From Streptococcus salivarius (GTDB lineage: Bacteria > Bacillota > Bacilli > Lactobacillales > Streptococcaceae): a stretch of 64,000 nucleotides of DNA. A model generated the notes under the pieces. That model made no database searches. It saw only the letters and a program-made list of their open reading frames with translations, and was not told the origin of the DNA. Below, one piece after another: positions 1 through 8,034 of the stretch. The number at the start of each line of letters is the position of its first letter. Within the stretch, counting starts at the first letter, position 1. The stretch covers positions 1,783,501-1,847,500 of the forward strand of contig NZ_CP015283.1 of assembly GCF_002094975.1 (NCBI RefSeq). Direction: 5' to 3'. Position numbers and translations under genes: made by a program.

Positions 1-137
1 TCATGGCTGAAGGTCAGGTTCTTGTGGATACTACGGATGTAGATGGTTTCTTTGACAATCCAACTGAACCTCGTGCTGTTCAATTCCTTTCTAAGATTAT
101 CGACCACAACTCTGATCGTGTCCAAGTGGATGCCTAA
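1..137 (+). CDS. Amino-acid ABC transporter ATP-binding protein, C-terminal end
   Basis: Only the last 44 codons are in the window. The frame runs to a TAA at 135-137 and contains FFDNPTEPRAVQFLSKI, the usual C-terminal tail of polar amino-acid (GlnQ/GltL type) ABC ATPases. All nucleotide-binding motifs lie upstream of the window. The ribosome-binding site of the next gene overlaps this stop codon, so the ATPase, binding protein and two permeases form one operon. The family call leans on the tail plus the downstream genes. Confidence 0.85.
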   Translation, partial: MAEGQVLVDTTDVDGFFDNPTEPRAVQFLSKIIDHNSDRVQVDA

Positions 138-148
138 GGAGGTTGCCT

Positions 149-982
149 ATGATTTTCAAAAAAATCTTACGTTACCTAACTGTCGCATGCTTAGCAATTG
201 TCACTATTTTTCTTATCTCGAGTCACAAGACTAAGGCTGAAGACACTAGTAAGCTCCTAGATAGTAAAGCAGTCCAAAAGATTGTTAAGCGAGGGACACT
301 CAATGTCGGTGTGAAGCAAGACGTTCCTAACTTTGGTTACTATTCTGCTAAGACTAATTCCTACGAAGGGATGGAAGTTGATCTTGCTAAAAAGATCGCC
401 AAAGAACTTAAGGTTAAGGTCAATTACATTCCAGTAACAACGCAAACCCGTGAACCACTTATGGATAACGGAACTATCGACTTACTTATCGCTACCTATA
501 CCATCAATGATGAACGTAAGGCTTCTTATGCCATCTCAAATCCTTACTACTATGACCAAATTGGTTTCTTGGTTCTTAAGGACTCAGGTATTAACAAAAT
601 CTCAGACTTGAATGGTAAGACTATCGGTGTTTCTCAAGGTGCGTCAACTAAGGCTGCTTTGCAAGAGTATGCTTCAGCTAATAACCTTAAGTTCAACTAT
701 GTTCAACTCGGATCTTTCCCAGAATTGGCTGTTTCTCTTTACGCTCACCGCGTCGATGCTTTCTCAGTTGATAAATCTATCCTCTCCGGATATGAAAGTA
801 AAAAGACTAAAACCTTAAAAGAAGGTTTCAAAACACAAGAATACGGTATTGCTTCAAGCAAGTCTAACCAAGAGTTGATTGATTATACCAACGATTTGTT
901 GGCTAAATGGCAAAAAGATGGTAGCCTTCAAAAGCTCTACGATAAGTATCACTTGAAACCAGCTAAGGCTGAAGATAAATAG
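149..982 (+). CDS. Amino-acid ABC transporter substrate-binding protein (SBP_bac_3, glutamine/glutamate/aspartate type)
   Basis: Extracytoplasmic binding protein of 277 residues that would hand a polar amino acid to the two permeases downstream. Residues 1-30 form a signal peptide (lysines, then a hydrophobic run ending near TKAED). I see no convincing lipobox, so secretion or N-terminal anchoring is more likely than lipidation. The mature part starts with the family pattern RGTLNVGVKQDVPNFGY and has YEGMEVDLAKKIAKEL and the hinge-lobe GKTIGVSQGAS. The start is the ATG at 149, preceded by AAGGAGG at 136-142; an in-frame TTG at 143 is too close to that site. Exact substrate cannot be told from sequence. 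Confidence 0.9.
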   Translation: MIFKKILRYLTVACLAIVTIFLISSHKTKAEDTSKLLDSKAVQKIVKRGTLNVGVKQDVPNFGYYSAKTNSYEGMEVDLAKKIAKELKVKVNYIPVTTQTREPLMDNGTIDLLIATYTINDERKASYAISNPYYYDQIGFLVLKDSGINKISDLNGKTIGVSQGASTKAALQEYASANNLKFNYVQLGSFPELAVSLYAHRVDAFSVDKSILSGYESKKTKTLKEGFKTQEYGIASSKSNQELIDYTNDLLAKWQKDGSLQKLYDKYHLKPAKAEDK

Positions 983-999
983 AAAGGAGTCCTGAATTT

Positions 1000-1698
1000 A
1001 TGTATCTTTTAACTGAAACGGCTAGTCCTTTCGCTCTTGAACGTTGGGCTGCTTTCTTCGCTAACTTTGGACAATTTGCCAAAGGTTTCTTCTATACCCT
1101 TGGCATTTCGATTGGTGCCTTGATCGTTGCCCTTCTTCTTGGGCTCATCTTTGGGGCTATGAGCTCTACTCACAACAAGGTTCTTCGCGGTATTTCACGT
1201 GTTTATGTCGAAATCTTCCAGAACACACCCTTGCTTGTCCAATTCGTGGTCGTCTTCTATGGAATTTCAATCTTAACTGATGGTCATGTCATGATTCCAA
1301 TTTCATTGACAGCCATCCTTTGTGTGGGGGTCTACACAGGAGCCTATATCTCTGAGATTATTCGTACAGGTATTGAGGCGGTTCCTAAAGGTCAAACCGA
1401 AGCGGCCTTGTCTCAAGGATTCACCTACGCTGATACCATGCGTATCATCATCTTGCCTCAAGCAGTCCGTACTATCTTGCCACCGTTGACCAACCAAGTG
1501 GTTAACTTGATTAAGAACACTTCTACAGTTGCCATTATTTCTGGGGCTGATATCATGTTCACTGCTAAGTCTTGGGCTTATGATACCACTAACTATGTGC
1601 CGGCCTTCGCTGGGGCTGCCTTCCTCTACTTTATCATGTGTTTCCCTCTAGCTACTTGGGCACGTCGTAAAGAAGAAGAGAATAAGAAAGCTTACTAA
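1000..1698 (+). CDS. Amino-acid ABC transporter permease (HisM/GlnM type)
   Basis: Integral membrane subunit of 232 residues with about five hydrophobic helices. The cytoplasmic EAA loop, which docks on the ATPase, is visible as IRTGIEAVPKGQTEAALSQG around residues 122-141. N-terminal helices carry FFYTLGISIGALIVALLLG. It starts 17 bases after the binding-protein gene with AAAGGAG upstream. It pairs with the next gene to make a heterodimeric pore, the common arrangement of PEB1/GlnQHMP-type importers. The C-terminus is strongly charged (RRKEEENKK). Confidence 0.9.
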   Translation: MYLLTETASPFALERWAAFFANFGQFAKGFFYTLGISIGALIVALLLGLIFGAMSSTHNKVLRGISRVYVEIFQNTPLLVQFVVVFYGISILTDGHVMIPISLTAILCVGVYTGAYISEIIRTGIEAVPKGQTEAALSQGFTYADTMRIIILPQAVRTILPPLTNQVVNLIKNTSTVAIISGADIMFTAKSWAYDTTNYVPAFAGAAFLYFIMCFPLATWARRKEEENKKAY

Positions 1699-1709
1699 GG
1701 AGGTCCACT

Positions 1710-2360
1710 ATGTCAGAAGTTTTATCAGCTACTAACCTTAAATTCTTGGCACAAGGGATGTGGACGACCCTTTACTTGTCTTTCTTCATCATTGTGCTGT
1801 CTACCTTGTTCGGAACTATTCTGGCGGTTATGCGTAACGGAAAGAATCCTATTCTTCGTTGGATGGCTTCTATCTACGTTGAGTTCGTTCGTAACGTTCC
1901 TAACTTGCTTTGGATTTTCATTATCTTCTTGGTCTTCCAGCTTAAGTCTACAGCGGCAGGAATTACCTCTTTCACGGTCTTCACTTCAGCGGCCTTGGCG
2001 GAAATCATTCGTGGAGGATTGAACTCTATCGACCATGGCCAAACGGAAGCCGGCTTGTCTCAAGGGTTTAACAACAGACAAATCTTTATTTACATCATCT
2101 TCCCACAAGCTATTCGTAAGATGTTACCATCTATCATTTCTCAATTCGTAACAGTCATCAAGGATACTTCTTTCCTTTACTCTGTTATCGCCTTACAGGA
2201 ATTATTTGGTAAGAGTCAGATTTTGATGGGTGGTTACTACGAACCAAGCCAAATCTTTACCTTATACGGTATCGTGGCTTTAGCCTATTTTGTGGTCAAC
2301 TTTGCCATCTCTAGCTACTCTCGCTACCTCTCTAAACAATGGGAGCAAGCTAGTGAATAA
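1710..2360 (+). CDS. Amino-acid ABC transporter permease (GlnP type), second subunit
   Basis: Second pore subunit, 216 residues, paralogous to the preceding permease. The EAA loop reads IRGGLNSIDHGQTEAGLSQG. Hydrophobic helices occupy the N-terminal region (TLYLSFFIIVLSTLFGTILAV) and the C-terminus. AAGGAGG lies 7 bases before the ATG. It is the last gene of the transporter operon: a hairpin with a T-run follows directly after the TAA. The two permeases differ in length and N-terminus, which suggests an obligate heterodimer rather than a recent duplication. Confidence 0.9.
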   Translation: MSEVLSATNLKFLAQGMWTTLYLSFFIIVLSTLFGTILAVMRNGKNPILRWMASIYVEFVRNVPNLLWIFIIFLVFQLKSTAAGITSFTVFTSAALAEIIRGGLNSIDHGQTEAGLSQGFNNRQIFIYIIFPQAIRKMLPSIISQFVTVIKDTSFLYSVIALQELFGKSQILMGGYYEPSQIFTLYGIVALAYFVVNFAISSYSRYLSKQWEQASE

Positions 2361-2365
2361 AATAA

Positions 2366-2397
2366 AAAAACTCACCTGAGGGTGGGTTTTTATTTTC
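2366..2397 (+). terminator. Rho-independent terminator of the amino-acid transporter operon
   Basis: Hairpin with arms ACTCACC and GGTGGGT around TGAG, preceded by A-rich and followed by T-rich sequence, 10 bases after the permease stop. Confidence 0.8.
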
Positions 2398-2407
2398 TGG
2401 ATACTAA

Positions 2408-2431
2408 AAACGACTCCAATCAGAGTCGTTT
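2408..2431 (-). terminator. Terminator downstream of endA
   Basis: Perfect arms AAACGACTC and GAGTCGTTT. Read on the minus strand the stem is followed by TTTTT, just beyond the endA stop. It lies back to back with the terminator of the convergent transporter operon. Confidence 0.8.
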
Positions 2432-2437
2432 GTTGCT

Positions 2438-3319
2438 TTAATTCACAGTTACTTTTCCTGAATAATAATCTAGGGTAATCCCTTCTTGTACATTTGGAAC
2501 AAAGACATTGAACTCAAGTGAGCCATCAGCTGACTTGGCTTCAAGATGTGATCCTGATGGAATGAGGTTATCCCCTTCATAAATAAGGGTAACGCGATAA
2601 CGGACACGTTTGTTTTTATCCTGAGCTTTTCTTACCAGGCTTTCATAATAGTTTTGTCCCGTAGAACTTTCGCTATTAGCTTGGTTAGCCCAAGCAGTTT
2701 GAACGGCAATATTTTCTGGATTTGAAGTCGAGGCATCAAATCCTTTGAGACCACCTACAAGTGCATAGCCCAACAAATGACCTCTATCTACGGCATGGCT
2801 ATACTCTCCTGAAAGATTGTGAACTTGATGCCATCCCGCAGGTGTCCAAGAGGTTGAGCCATTCCCTGTTTCTTGACGATTTTTGTACTGTCTGGTTGCT
2901 TTACTTAATAAGGCATTCGCTACTGTAGGAACCGTTTGTCCTTGAACCGTTTTGACTTGGTTATTGGCATAGGGTTGGCTAGAAACCTTAGCATTTAGAT
3001 TAGTCTTATTACCATTAACAATATAAGCCCCTGCCCCATTCCATTCTAAGGAGTTTCCTAGTTGACTCTTGACGGAGGTAGTCATCACTGACTCAGCAAG
3101 CTGCTCTTGTGGCGTAGCCTTTCCATTTGTTGAACCGTTTGATTTAACGGAGTTATTGGATTTTCCCGAGACTAGACTAGCTACCTGCTTGATTGGATTA
3201 TTAGGCGATAGCTTATTGCTCGTCCCAATGTAACCTAAAACTGCAATCAAGACCGCTATTAGTAACGAGACTAGCTGACGTTTCTGTTTATTTGTTAAAG
3301 ATGTCTTTCTTTTTGCCAT
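2438..3319 (-). CDS. endA: Membrane-anchored DNA/RNA non-specific endonuclease (EndA family)
   Basis: Nuclease of 293 residues. Residues about 14-33 form a single transmembrane anchor after a basic start ([23 protein letters not shown]), leaving the enzyme outside the cell. A low-complexity Ser/Asn/Gly linker follows. The NUC_DNA-RNA_nonspec domain carries the catalytic DRGH motif ([13 protein letters not shown]) and the metal-binding Asn region ([16 protein letters not shown]). In S. pneumoniae EndA degrades the non-transforming strand during DNA uptake and extracellular DNA; that role is inferred here. The neighbours epuA and murA give the same order as in pneumococcus. Confidence 0.9.
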   Translation of the reverse strand: MAKRKTSLTNKQKRQLVSLLIAVLIAVLGYIGTSNKLSPNNPIKQVASLVSGKSNNSVKSNGSTNGKATPQEQLAESVMTTSVKSQLGNSLEWNGAGAYIVNGNKTNLNAKVSSQPYANNQVKTVQGQTVPTVANALLSKATRQYKNRQETGNGSTSWTPAGWHQVHNLSGEYSHAVDRGHLLGYALVGGLKGFDASTSNPENIAVQTAWANQANSESSTGQNYYESLVRKAQDKNKRVRYRVTLIYEGDNLIPSGSHLEAKSADGSLEFNVFVPNVQEGITLDYYSGKVTVN

Positions 3320-3354
3320 TGTTCTCTTTCTTTTATATGAATGTCATGACTAAA

Positions 3355-3377
3355 GGAGCGGGATTACTTCCCACTCC
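3355..3377 (-). terminator. Possible weak terminator or processing hairpin between epuA and endA
   Basis: Nine-base arms GGAGCGGGA and TCCCACTCC (one G-T pair) with a short loop. On the minus strand the tail is only TTTA, so attenuation or an mRNA end is possible but not certain. Confidence 0.4.
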
Positions 3378-3380
3378 CTT

Positions 3381-3569
3381 TTATTTTCCTGTAAATTTAG
3401 CAACAATTGCCTGCCAGGTTTCTGGTTTTAAGATGCTTATAGGATCCTTGCCCTCTCCTAAAACAGCATAGCCAATCATCAATCCGATTGCTAGAAAAGC
3501 AAGGCCAATCACACACACACTCAAAACAAGTAATAATTGACGAAAAACATAGCCTTTACCAGTTTCCAT
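3381..3569 (-). CDS. epuA: EpuA family small membrane protein (annotated as RNA polymerase subunit beta-associated)
   Basis: 62-residue protein with one central transmembrane helix (LLLVLSVCVIGLAFLAIGLM) flanked by short tails. It matches the streptococcal EpuA family, which is found between murA and endA. The family is often labelled as a DNA-directed RNA polymerase beta subunit, but it is only a short membrane protein and no polymerase function is visible. I chose the ATG at 3569, one base after the murA stop; a GTG at 3581 would overlap murA. Translational coupling with murA is likely because no strong Shine-Dalgarno is present. Confidence 0.75.
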   Translation of the reverse strand: METGKGYVFRQLLLVLSVCVIGLAFLAIGLMIGYAVLGEGKDPISILKPETWQAIVAKFTGK

Positions 3570-3570
3570 A

Positions 3571-4842
3571 CTAAGCCTCACTTACACGTGAAATATTTGC
3601 TCCTAGTTTAGCTAGTTTCTCATGGAATTGATAGTAACCACGATCCAAGTGTGTCAATTTACCAACAGTAGTTGTTCCTTCAGCCACCATCCCTGTAAGA
3701 ATTAGTGCTGCCGAAGCTCGAAGGTCAGTAGACATAACTTGAGCACCTTGAAGTGGCAAACCACCGTGAATCATAGCCGTATCACGAAGGATTTCTGAAT
3801 GAAGTCCCATACGACGCATTTCTTCTAAGTGTTGGAAGCGATTCTCAAAGACTGTCTCAATCATGGTTGATTCCCCGCTTACCACTGCCATAAGTGCTGT
3901 AAATTGAGCTTGCATGTCAGTTGGGAAACCTGGGTGAGGTAGAGTTTTAACGGTTACTGGTTTCAATTGTGAAACATCAGATTTAACACGAATACCGCCG
4001 TCTTCTTCCTTAACATAAACACCCATTTCCAATAATTTTGAAATCAAAGGACGGTTATGTTCCCAAATAGCATCTTTGATGAGGACATTACCAGAAGTCA
4101 TAGCTGCTGCTACCATAAAGGTACCTGCTTCAATACGGTCCTGAACAACCGCATGTTTAGTACCATGGAGAGCTTTAACACCTTTAATCACGAGTGTTTC
4201 AGTTCCAGCACCTTTGACATCTGCTCCCATCTCGTTAAGAAGAAGGGCTAAGTCAACGATTTCTGGTTCACGCGCAGCATTTTCAATGGTTGTAACTCCA
4301 TCAGCCAAAGTCGCTGCCATCATAAGGTTTTGAGTGGCACCGACAGATGGAAAGTCCATATAAATAGTTGCACCTTTTAGTTTTTCTGCTGTCGCAGTGA
4401 TGTCACCGCCAACTTGGGTAATTTTAGCACCCATTGCTTCTAAACCTTTGAGGTGGAGGTCAATCGGACGGCTACCAATCGTACAACCACCAGGCATTGA
4501 AACCTTCGCGTGGCCATTGCGGGCAAGAATTGGTCCAAGTACTACGATAGACGCACGCATCTTGCTCACATACTCATATGGCGCCTGATCAAGAATTTCT
4601 CCACTAGCATCAACGACAACGGTATTGTTTTCCTCGTCAAAGTCTACAGCAATATCTAAACCACGAACAACATTATTCATCGTGTAAACATCTGACAAGA
4701 TTGGAACATTAGTTAAGGTTGTTTGACCTTCCGAGGCCAAGATAGTCGCTGCCAACAAGGGGAGGACAGCGTTTTTAGCACCTTCAATGACAACCTCACC
4801 ACTTAATCGAGTGTTGCCACCCTGCACAATAATTTTATCCAT
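3571..4842 (-). CDS. murA: UDP-N-acetylglucosamine 1-carboxyvinyltransferase (MurA)
   Basis: First committed step of peptidoglycan synthesis: transfers enolpyruvate from PEP to UDP-GlcNAc in the cytoplasm. About 423 residues in two inside-out alpha/beta lobes. [12 protein letters not shown] near residue 21 carries the conserved Lys and Asn, and the active-site Cys is in [10 protein letters not shown] at about residue 120, so the enzyme should be fosfomycin-sensitive. The RBS AAAGGA supports the ATG at 4842 rather than an upstream TTG. Streptococci usually have two MurA copies; this is the one next to epuA/endA. Confidence 0.95.
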   Translation of the reverse strand: MDKIIVQGGNTRLSGEVVIEGAKNAVLPLLAATILASEGQTTLTNVPILSDVYTMNNVVRGLDIAVDFDEENNTVVVDASGEILDQAPYEYVSKMRASIVVLGPILARNGHAKVSMPGGCTIGSRPIDLHLKGLEAMGAKITQVGGDITATAEKLKGATIYMDFPSVGATQNLMMAATLADGVTTIENAAREPEIVDLALLLNEMGADVKGAGTETLVIKGVKALHGTKHAVVQDRIEAGTFMVAAAMTSGNVLIKDAIWEHNRPLISKLLEMGVYVKEEDGGIRVKSDVSQLKPVTVKTLPHPGFPTDMQAQFTALMAVVSGESTMIETVFENRFQHLEEMRRMGLHSEILRDTAMIHGGLPLQGAQVMSTDLRASAALILTGMVAEGTTTVGKLTHLDRGYYQFHEKLAKLGANISRVSEA

Positions 4843-4909
4843 AAGGATTCCTTTCAAGGGTCATTTTCATCTTTTTGTATTATATCAAAAGTCTTTTAAA
4901 ATCACTAAT

Positions 4910-5146
4910 TTAAGAAATTGAGCTAGCCATATTCTGTCCAAAAGCTAAAACCGACAGAATAAAGGAACTGATAAGATAGCCTAAGGCAATACTGATAAAG
5001 AGCAAAAAGAGTTTCAATTTACCAGTATTTTCAATCGGATTTTTGATGATTTTTGCCCAATCAAAGAGGCTAATCAGCATATGGTAGCTCAATCCTATAA
5101 ATACAAGGTGACTCGCCAAAGTGACGAATTGATTAATAATAGTCAT
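4910..5146 (-). CDS. DUF1146 family small membrane protein
   Basis: 78 residues with two hydrophobic helices (about residues 8-28 and 45-70) separated by a charged loop (DWAKIIKNPIENTGKLK). The pattern fits DUF1146 (YwzB-like), often encoded upstream of murA in Firmicutes. Function is unknown. The ATG is only six bases after a TATAAT with an upstream TG (extended -10), and no Shine-Dalgarno is visible, so the mRNA may be leaderless. Confidence 0.7.
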   Translation of the reverse strand: MTIINQFVTLASHLVFIGLSYHMLISLFDWAKIIKNPIENTGKLKLFLLFISIALGYLISSFILSVLAFGQNMASSIS

Positions 5147-5467
5147 GGTACTATTATACCATAGAAAGCTAAGCTAAAACATAAAAAGAGGGTGAGACAG
5201 TTCTAAACATTTATCATATACAATCAAAAAACTTCCCTTAATATCTGTTTCTAGAGAACAGCTTTAGGGAAGTTTCTAAGTTATTCGTGATTAATAACTA
5301 CTTTGTAATTTTTCTTAATACTCTAGCTATTTAAAAGACTTTTATCAATTAACGTTCTTAAATACTGAAAAAGAATACAATCACCATCTCATATTAATAG
5401 CTCAATAGTATACCTTCAAATTTACTTAAAGTATTCTTCTATTCAAACTAAATACTATAATGATAAT
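5147..5467. other. Gene-free spacer between DUF1146 gene and GH8 gene
   Basis: AT-rich. The only structure is the hairpin at 5230-5274; I find no coding frame, tRNA or repeat in 5280-5467. Confidence 0.6.
5230..5274 (-). terminator. Terminator of the polysaccharide operon
   Basis: Outer arms AACTTCCCT and AGGGAAGTT with a second inner hairpin (CTGTT/AACAG). On the minus strand the stem is followed by TTTTTT. It lies about 200 bases after the GH8 stop codon. Confidence 0.65.
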
Positions 5468-6571
5468 TTAAAAAAATTCCATGGTAACCAAAGTAATAAT
5501 TGCAGAATCATAATAATTATTTACTGGTAGGTTCTGCATAAAAACAATTTTATTTTGCTGAACCAATTTCAAATATCCTGAATCTTTATCAGCTGCAAGA
5601 GCAATTGGTGCTTTAAAACATGCAGCCTGATGGTCATCTAAAAAATTACCATCTAAATTATAATTAGAAAAAATATTCTTCTGTGTCATGAAGAAATCCA
5701 ATAGCTTACTGAGGACTCTCTGACTCTTTTCATCGTTACTTTGTGTAAGATTGTATGGAAGACGACAAGCGTTATAAGAATAAGTAGAGTCAAACTGGGA
5801 GGAGATAGTATGAGGCTTAACATTACGAACTCCCGATTGGTCAACCCAGATAAAATCTGGAATTAATCCGGTTTCTGTTTGAGAACTAATTGTTTCCAGA
5901 CTGCTTAACATCTTATCGCTAATACTCAACCATTTTTTATCTTTAGTAACTTCATAAAATGATTGGAATTGCTTTGGTAAAGCATCAGATGTTCTCATTA
6001 GATTATAATACTTTGAATCTCTGTTTGCCCAGTTCCCAACAGTTAAGATTCCAGTATTTTCATTATAATTATATTTGAGAATATCCTGCAAGATAGCCTT
6101 AGACTGCGTTTGATACTCGTCTTTCTGACTTGGCCACTGTTTTGAGGCTTCAATTAAAGCATAAGCAATATAAAGATCTCCGTCCGTTGCATTGTGTTCG
6201 TCAACATTTTTAGAACTCTTTTGAACAATTTGTTCCCAAGACATCAATTGACTTCCTTCAATACGATGAGATAAATAATATTTGTAGAGTCTTTCAAAAT
6301 CTTGTTGACTCGCTAGACCTTTCTGAGCCGCTCTAACAGTTATTAGCATCCCGTAACTTTGGGACTCCGAGAGTACAATGTCCTTATCTTTATCATTTGT
6401 AGTTTTGATATAAGCTTCATTACCATCTTTTACTACGAAGTGTCTCTCCCACTGTTGGTAAATCCTATTACGAATATCTGTCTTGGTTTTAATTCTTACT
6501 GAAAACATCAAAAAAACAAATAGACCTAGGGTTACTATAAACCAAAAATATTTAAAGTATTTTATTTTCAT
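5468..6571 (-). CDS. Glycoside hydrolase family 8 protein, membrane-anchored (BcsZ/PssZ-like)
   Basis: About 367 residues. Residues 3-25 form a transmembrane anchor or uncleaved signal; the rest is an (alpha/alpha)6-type GH8 domain. Diagnostic motifs are SESQSYGM (catalytic acid Glu), ATDGDLYIAYAL, and YNACRLPYNL. In the last, the Asp that serves as base in many GH8 enzymes is Asn, which fits the GH8 subgroup that includes chitosanases. Beta-glycan trimming of the product of the adjacent glycosyltransferase is the likely role, as for BcsZ in cellulose or PssZ in Listeria. The ATG at 6571 has AGGAG five bases upstream; the gene starts eight bases after the glycosyltransferase stop. Confidence 0.8.
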   Translation of the reverse strand: MKIKYFKYFWFIVTLGLFVFLMFSVRIKTKTDIRNRIYQQWERHFVVKDGNEAYIKTTNDKDKDIVLSESQSYGMLITVRAAQKGLASQQDFERLYKYYLSHRIEGSQLMSWEQIVQKSSKNVDEHNATDGDLYIAYALIEASKQWPSQKDEYQTQSKAILQDILKYNYNENTGILTVGNWANRDSKYYNLMRTSDALPKQFQSFYEVTKDKKWLSISDKMLSSLETISSQTETGLIPDFIWVDQSGVRNVKPHTISSQFDSTYSYNACRLPYNLTQSNDEKSQRVLSKLLDFFMTQKNIFSNYNLDGNFLDDHQAACFKAPIALAADKDSGYLKLVQQNKIVFMQNLPVNNYYDSAIITLVTMEFF

Positions 6572-6579
6572 ATACACTC

Positions 6580-7890
6580 CTATTCTGCAAAACGTTTAGT
6601 TTTAACCCATGTTGTTCCTTCACGATGAAGAACTTTATCCATGATAATAGACCACAACGAATCTAAAGAAACAATAATGAACAACTGTGCGTAACTAAAA
6701 TAAGAGAGAATCGCTAGCCAAACTTGCTTACTTGTCGCTTGTCCGAATTGCGATGCTAACGCAACATTGATTTGTAATAAATACAAACCAATCATTAATA
6801 GCCAATTAAATAACATCAATTGAGCTATGTATATATTACTTGCATCAAATGCAAACGGAATTTGTATAGTAGGAAAGAAAGGATGTAAAATAATAGCTAA
6901 AACATTGGCAAAGAAAATTAAATCTGATAAGACAATCGCTCCATTAAACCAGAAGAAAATACAAGAGTAATTAGCAACTTCTAGTTTTACTCGCCAATTT
7001 CCTTTACCGAACAAGTGTTTAAAATTTGATAAAACAACTTCGTAATTACCTTTGGCCCAACGTTTTCGTTGCATATAGTAACTTTTAAGGGTCTCAGGTT
7101 CTTGTTGAAACGCCTCGGAATTATATGCCAATGCAATTAATTTACCGCTTTGCATAATCTTGAAGGAAATATCTGTATCTTCTGTTAAAGCACCATTTCT
7201 CCAACCACCAATACTTTTTACAAAATCAGTTTGAATAATAAAATTAGTACCTGGAATACGACCTATTTTAAACAAATGCCACATTCCAACATGGTGTACA
7301 CGTTGCGTTACGACAATTTCTTGATTTATACAACGTGTTAAGAAATTTTGTTTTGCATTTCTTGTTTTATTCCGTCCAAAAGCAGCTACTCTTCTTTCTG
7401 GATCTTTTAAAACTTCCTTAACTAAAAAGTAAAGTGCATTCTTTTCAGGCATGGCATCCGCATCATAAATACAAATATAATCACCTTCTGCCATCTTGAG
7501 CGCATCATTAAGAACGCCCGCTTTTCCACCAGTTCCTTTGCGGTTAATAATTGTGATATTACGACCTTCATATTCTGGTAATGCCTGAACAGATAAACAC
7601 TCTTCATAAGTACTATCTGAACAATTGTCCGCAAATAAAAGTAACTCAACTTTGTCATGTGGATAATTCAAATTTAATATAGCTTTGGCAGTCTGTGCAA
7701 TAACGACATCTTCATTATGTGCTGGAACGACAATAGTAACCTTTGGATAATAAGGCAATGCTTTCTTATCTACTTTAAAATCACTATGCTTTAGCCAAAA
7801 ATGAACACCAGAAACTAGGATAACTACTCCCCAAATTAAAGAAATCCAAATTGATACTAGCGTAAAAATCATTAAAAATTGACTAACCAT
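6580..7890 (-). CDS. Processive family 2 glycosyltransferase, membrane polysaccharide synthase
   Basis: 436 residues with one N-terminal membrane segment, a cytoplasmic GT-A domain and about four C-terminal helices. Processive beta-glycan synthase motifs are in order: VVPAHNED, DNCSD, YDADAMPE (DxD), TEDTDISFK (TED) and QRKRWAKG (QxxRW). This is the architecture of cellulose, hyaluronan, PNAG (IcaA) and Listeria PssC synthases. No PilZ domain is present. I start it at the ATG at 7890, which overlaps the stop of the small upstream ORF and has AAGGCGGTGGA before it, rather than at an upstream non-ATG codon. The sugar is inferred to be ManNAc from the operon epimerase; the sequence does not show it. 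Confidence 0.85.
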   Translation of the reverse strand: MVSQFLMIFTLVSIWISLIWGVVILVSGVHFWLKHSDFKVDKKALPYYPKVTIVVPAHNEDVVIAQTAKAILNLNYPHDKVELLLFADNCSDSTYEECLSVQALPEYEGRNITIINRKGTGGKAGVLNDALKMAEGDYICIYDADAMPEKNALYFLVKEVLKDPERRVAAFGRNKTRNAKQNFLTRCINQEIVVTQRVHHVGMWHLFKIGRIPGTNFIIQTDFVKSIGGWRNGALTEDTDISFKIMQSGKLIALAYNSEAFQQEPETLKSYYMQRKRWAKGNYEVVLSNFKHLFGKGNWRVKLEVANYSCIFFWFNGAIVLSDLIFFANVLAIILHPFFPTIQIPFAFDASNIYIAQLMLFNWLLMIGLYLLQINVALASQFGQATSKQVWLAILSYFSYAQLFIIVSLDSLWSIIMDKVLHREGTTWVKTKRFAE

Positions 7891-8023
7891 GTTCCACCGC
7901 CTTGAAATTATGGGAAACACGTTCATAGATAATTGTATACTGGATAAATAAAACTATGAAAGTAATAACAAAAAGAAGACTAATAGATAAAGCAAATACA
8001 AAAAACAAATTAGTAATGGTCAT
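7883..8023 (-). CDS. 46-residue membrane peptide inside the polysaccharide operon
   Basis: ATG at 8023 preceded by AGGGGGAAAAATT, open to a TAG at 7885-7883 that overlaps the glycosyltransferase start. The translation begins MTITNLFFVFALSISLLFVI and ends KAVEHG. One long hydrophobic helix (residues 5-33) is followed by a short polar tail. A strong Shine-Dalgarno, operon position and an overlap with the next gene all argue that it is translated. I recognise no family. It could be a small subunit of the synthase complex, like other short membrane partners of synthase-dependent export systems. Confidence 0.7.
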   Translation of the reverse strand: MTITNLFFVFALSISLLFVITFIVLFIQYTIIYERVSHNFKAVEHG

Positions 8024-8034
8024 AATTTTTCCCC

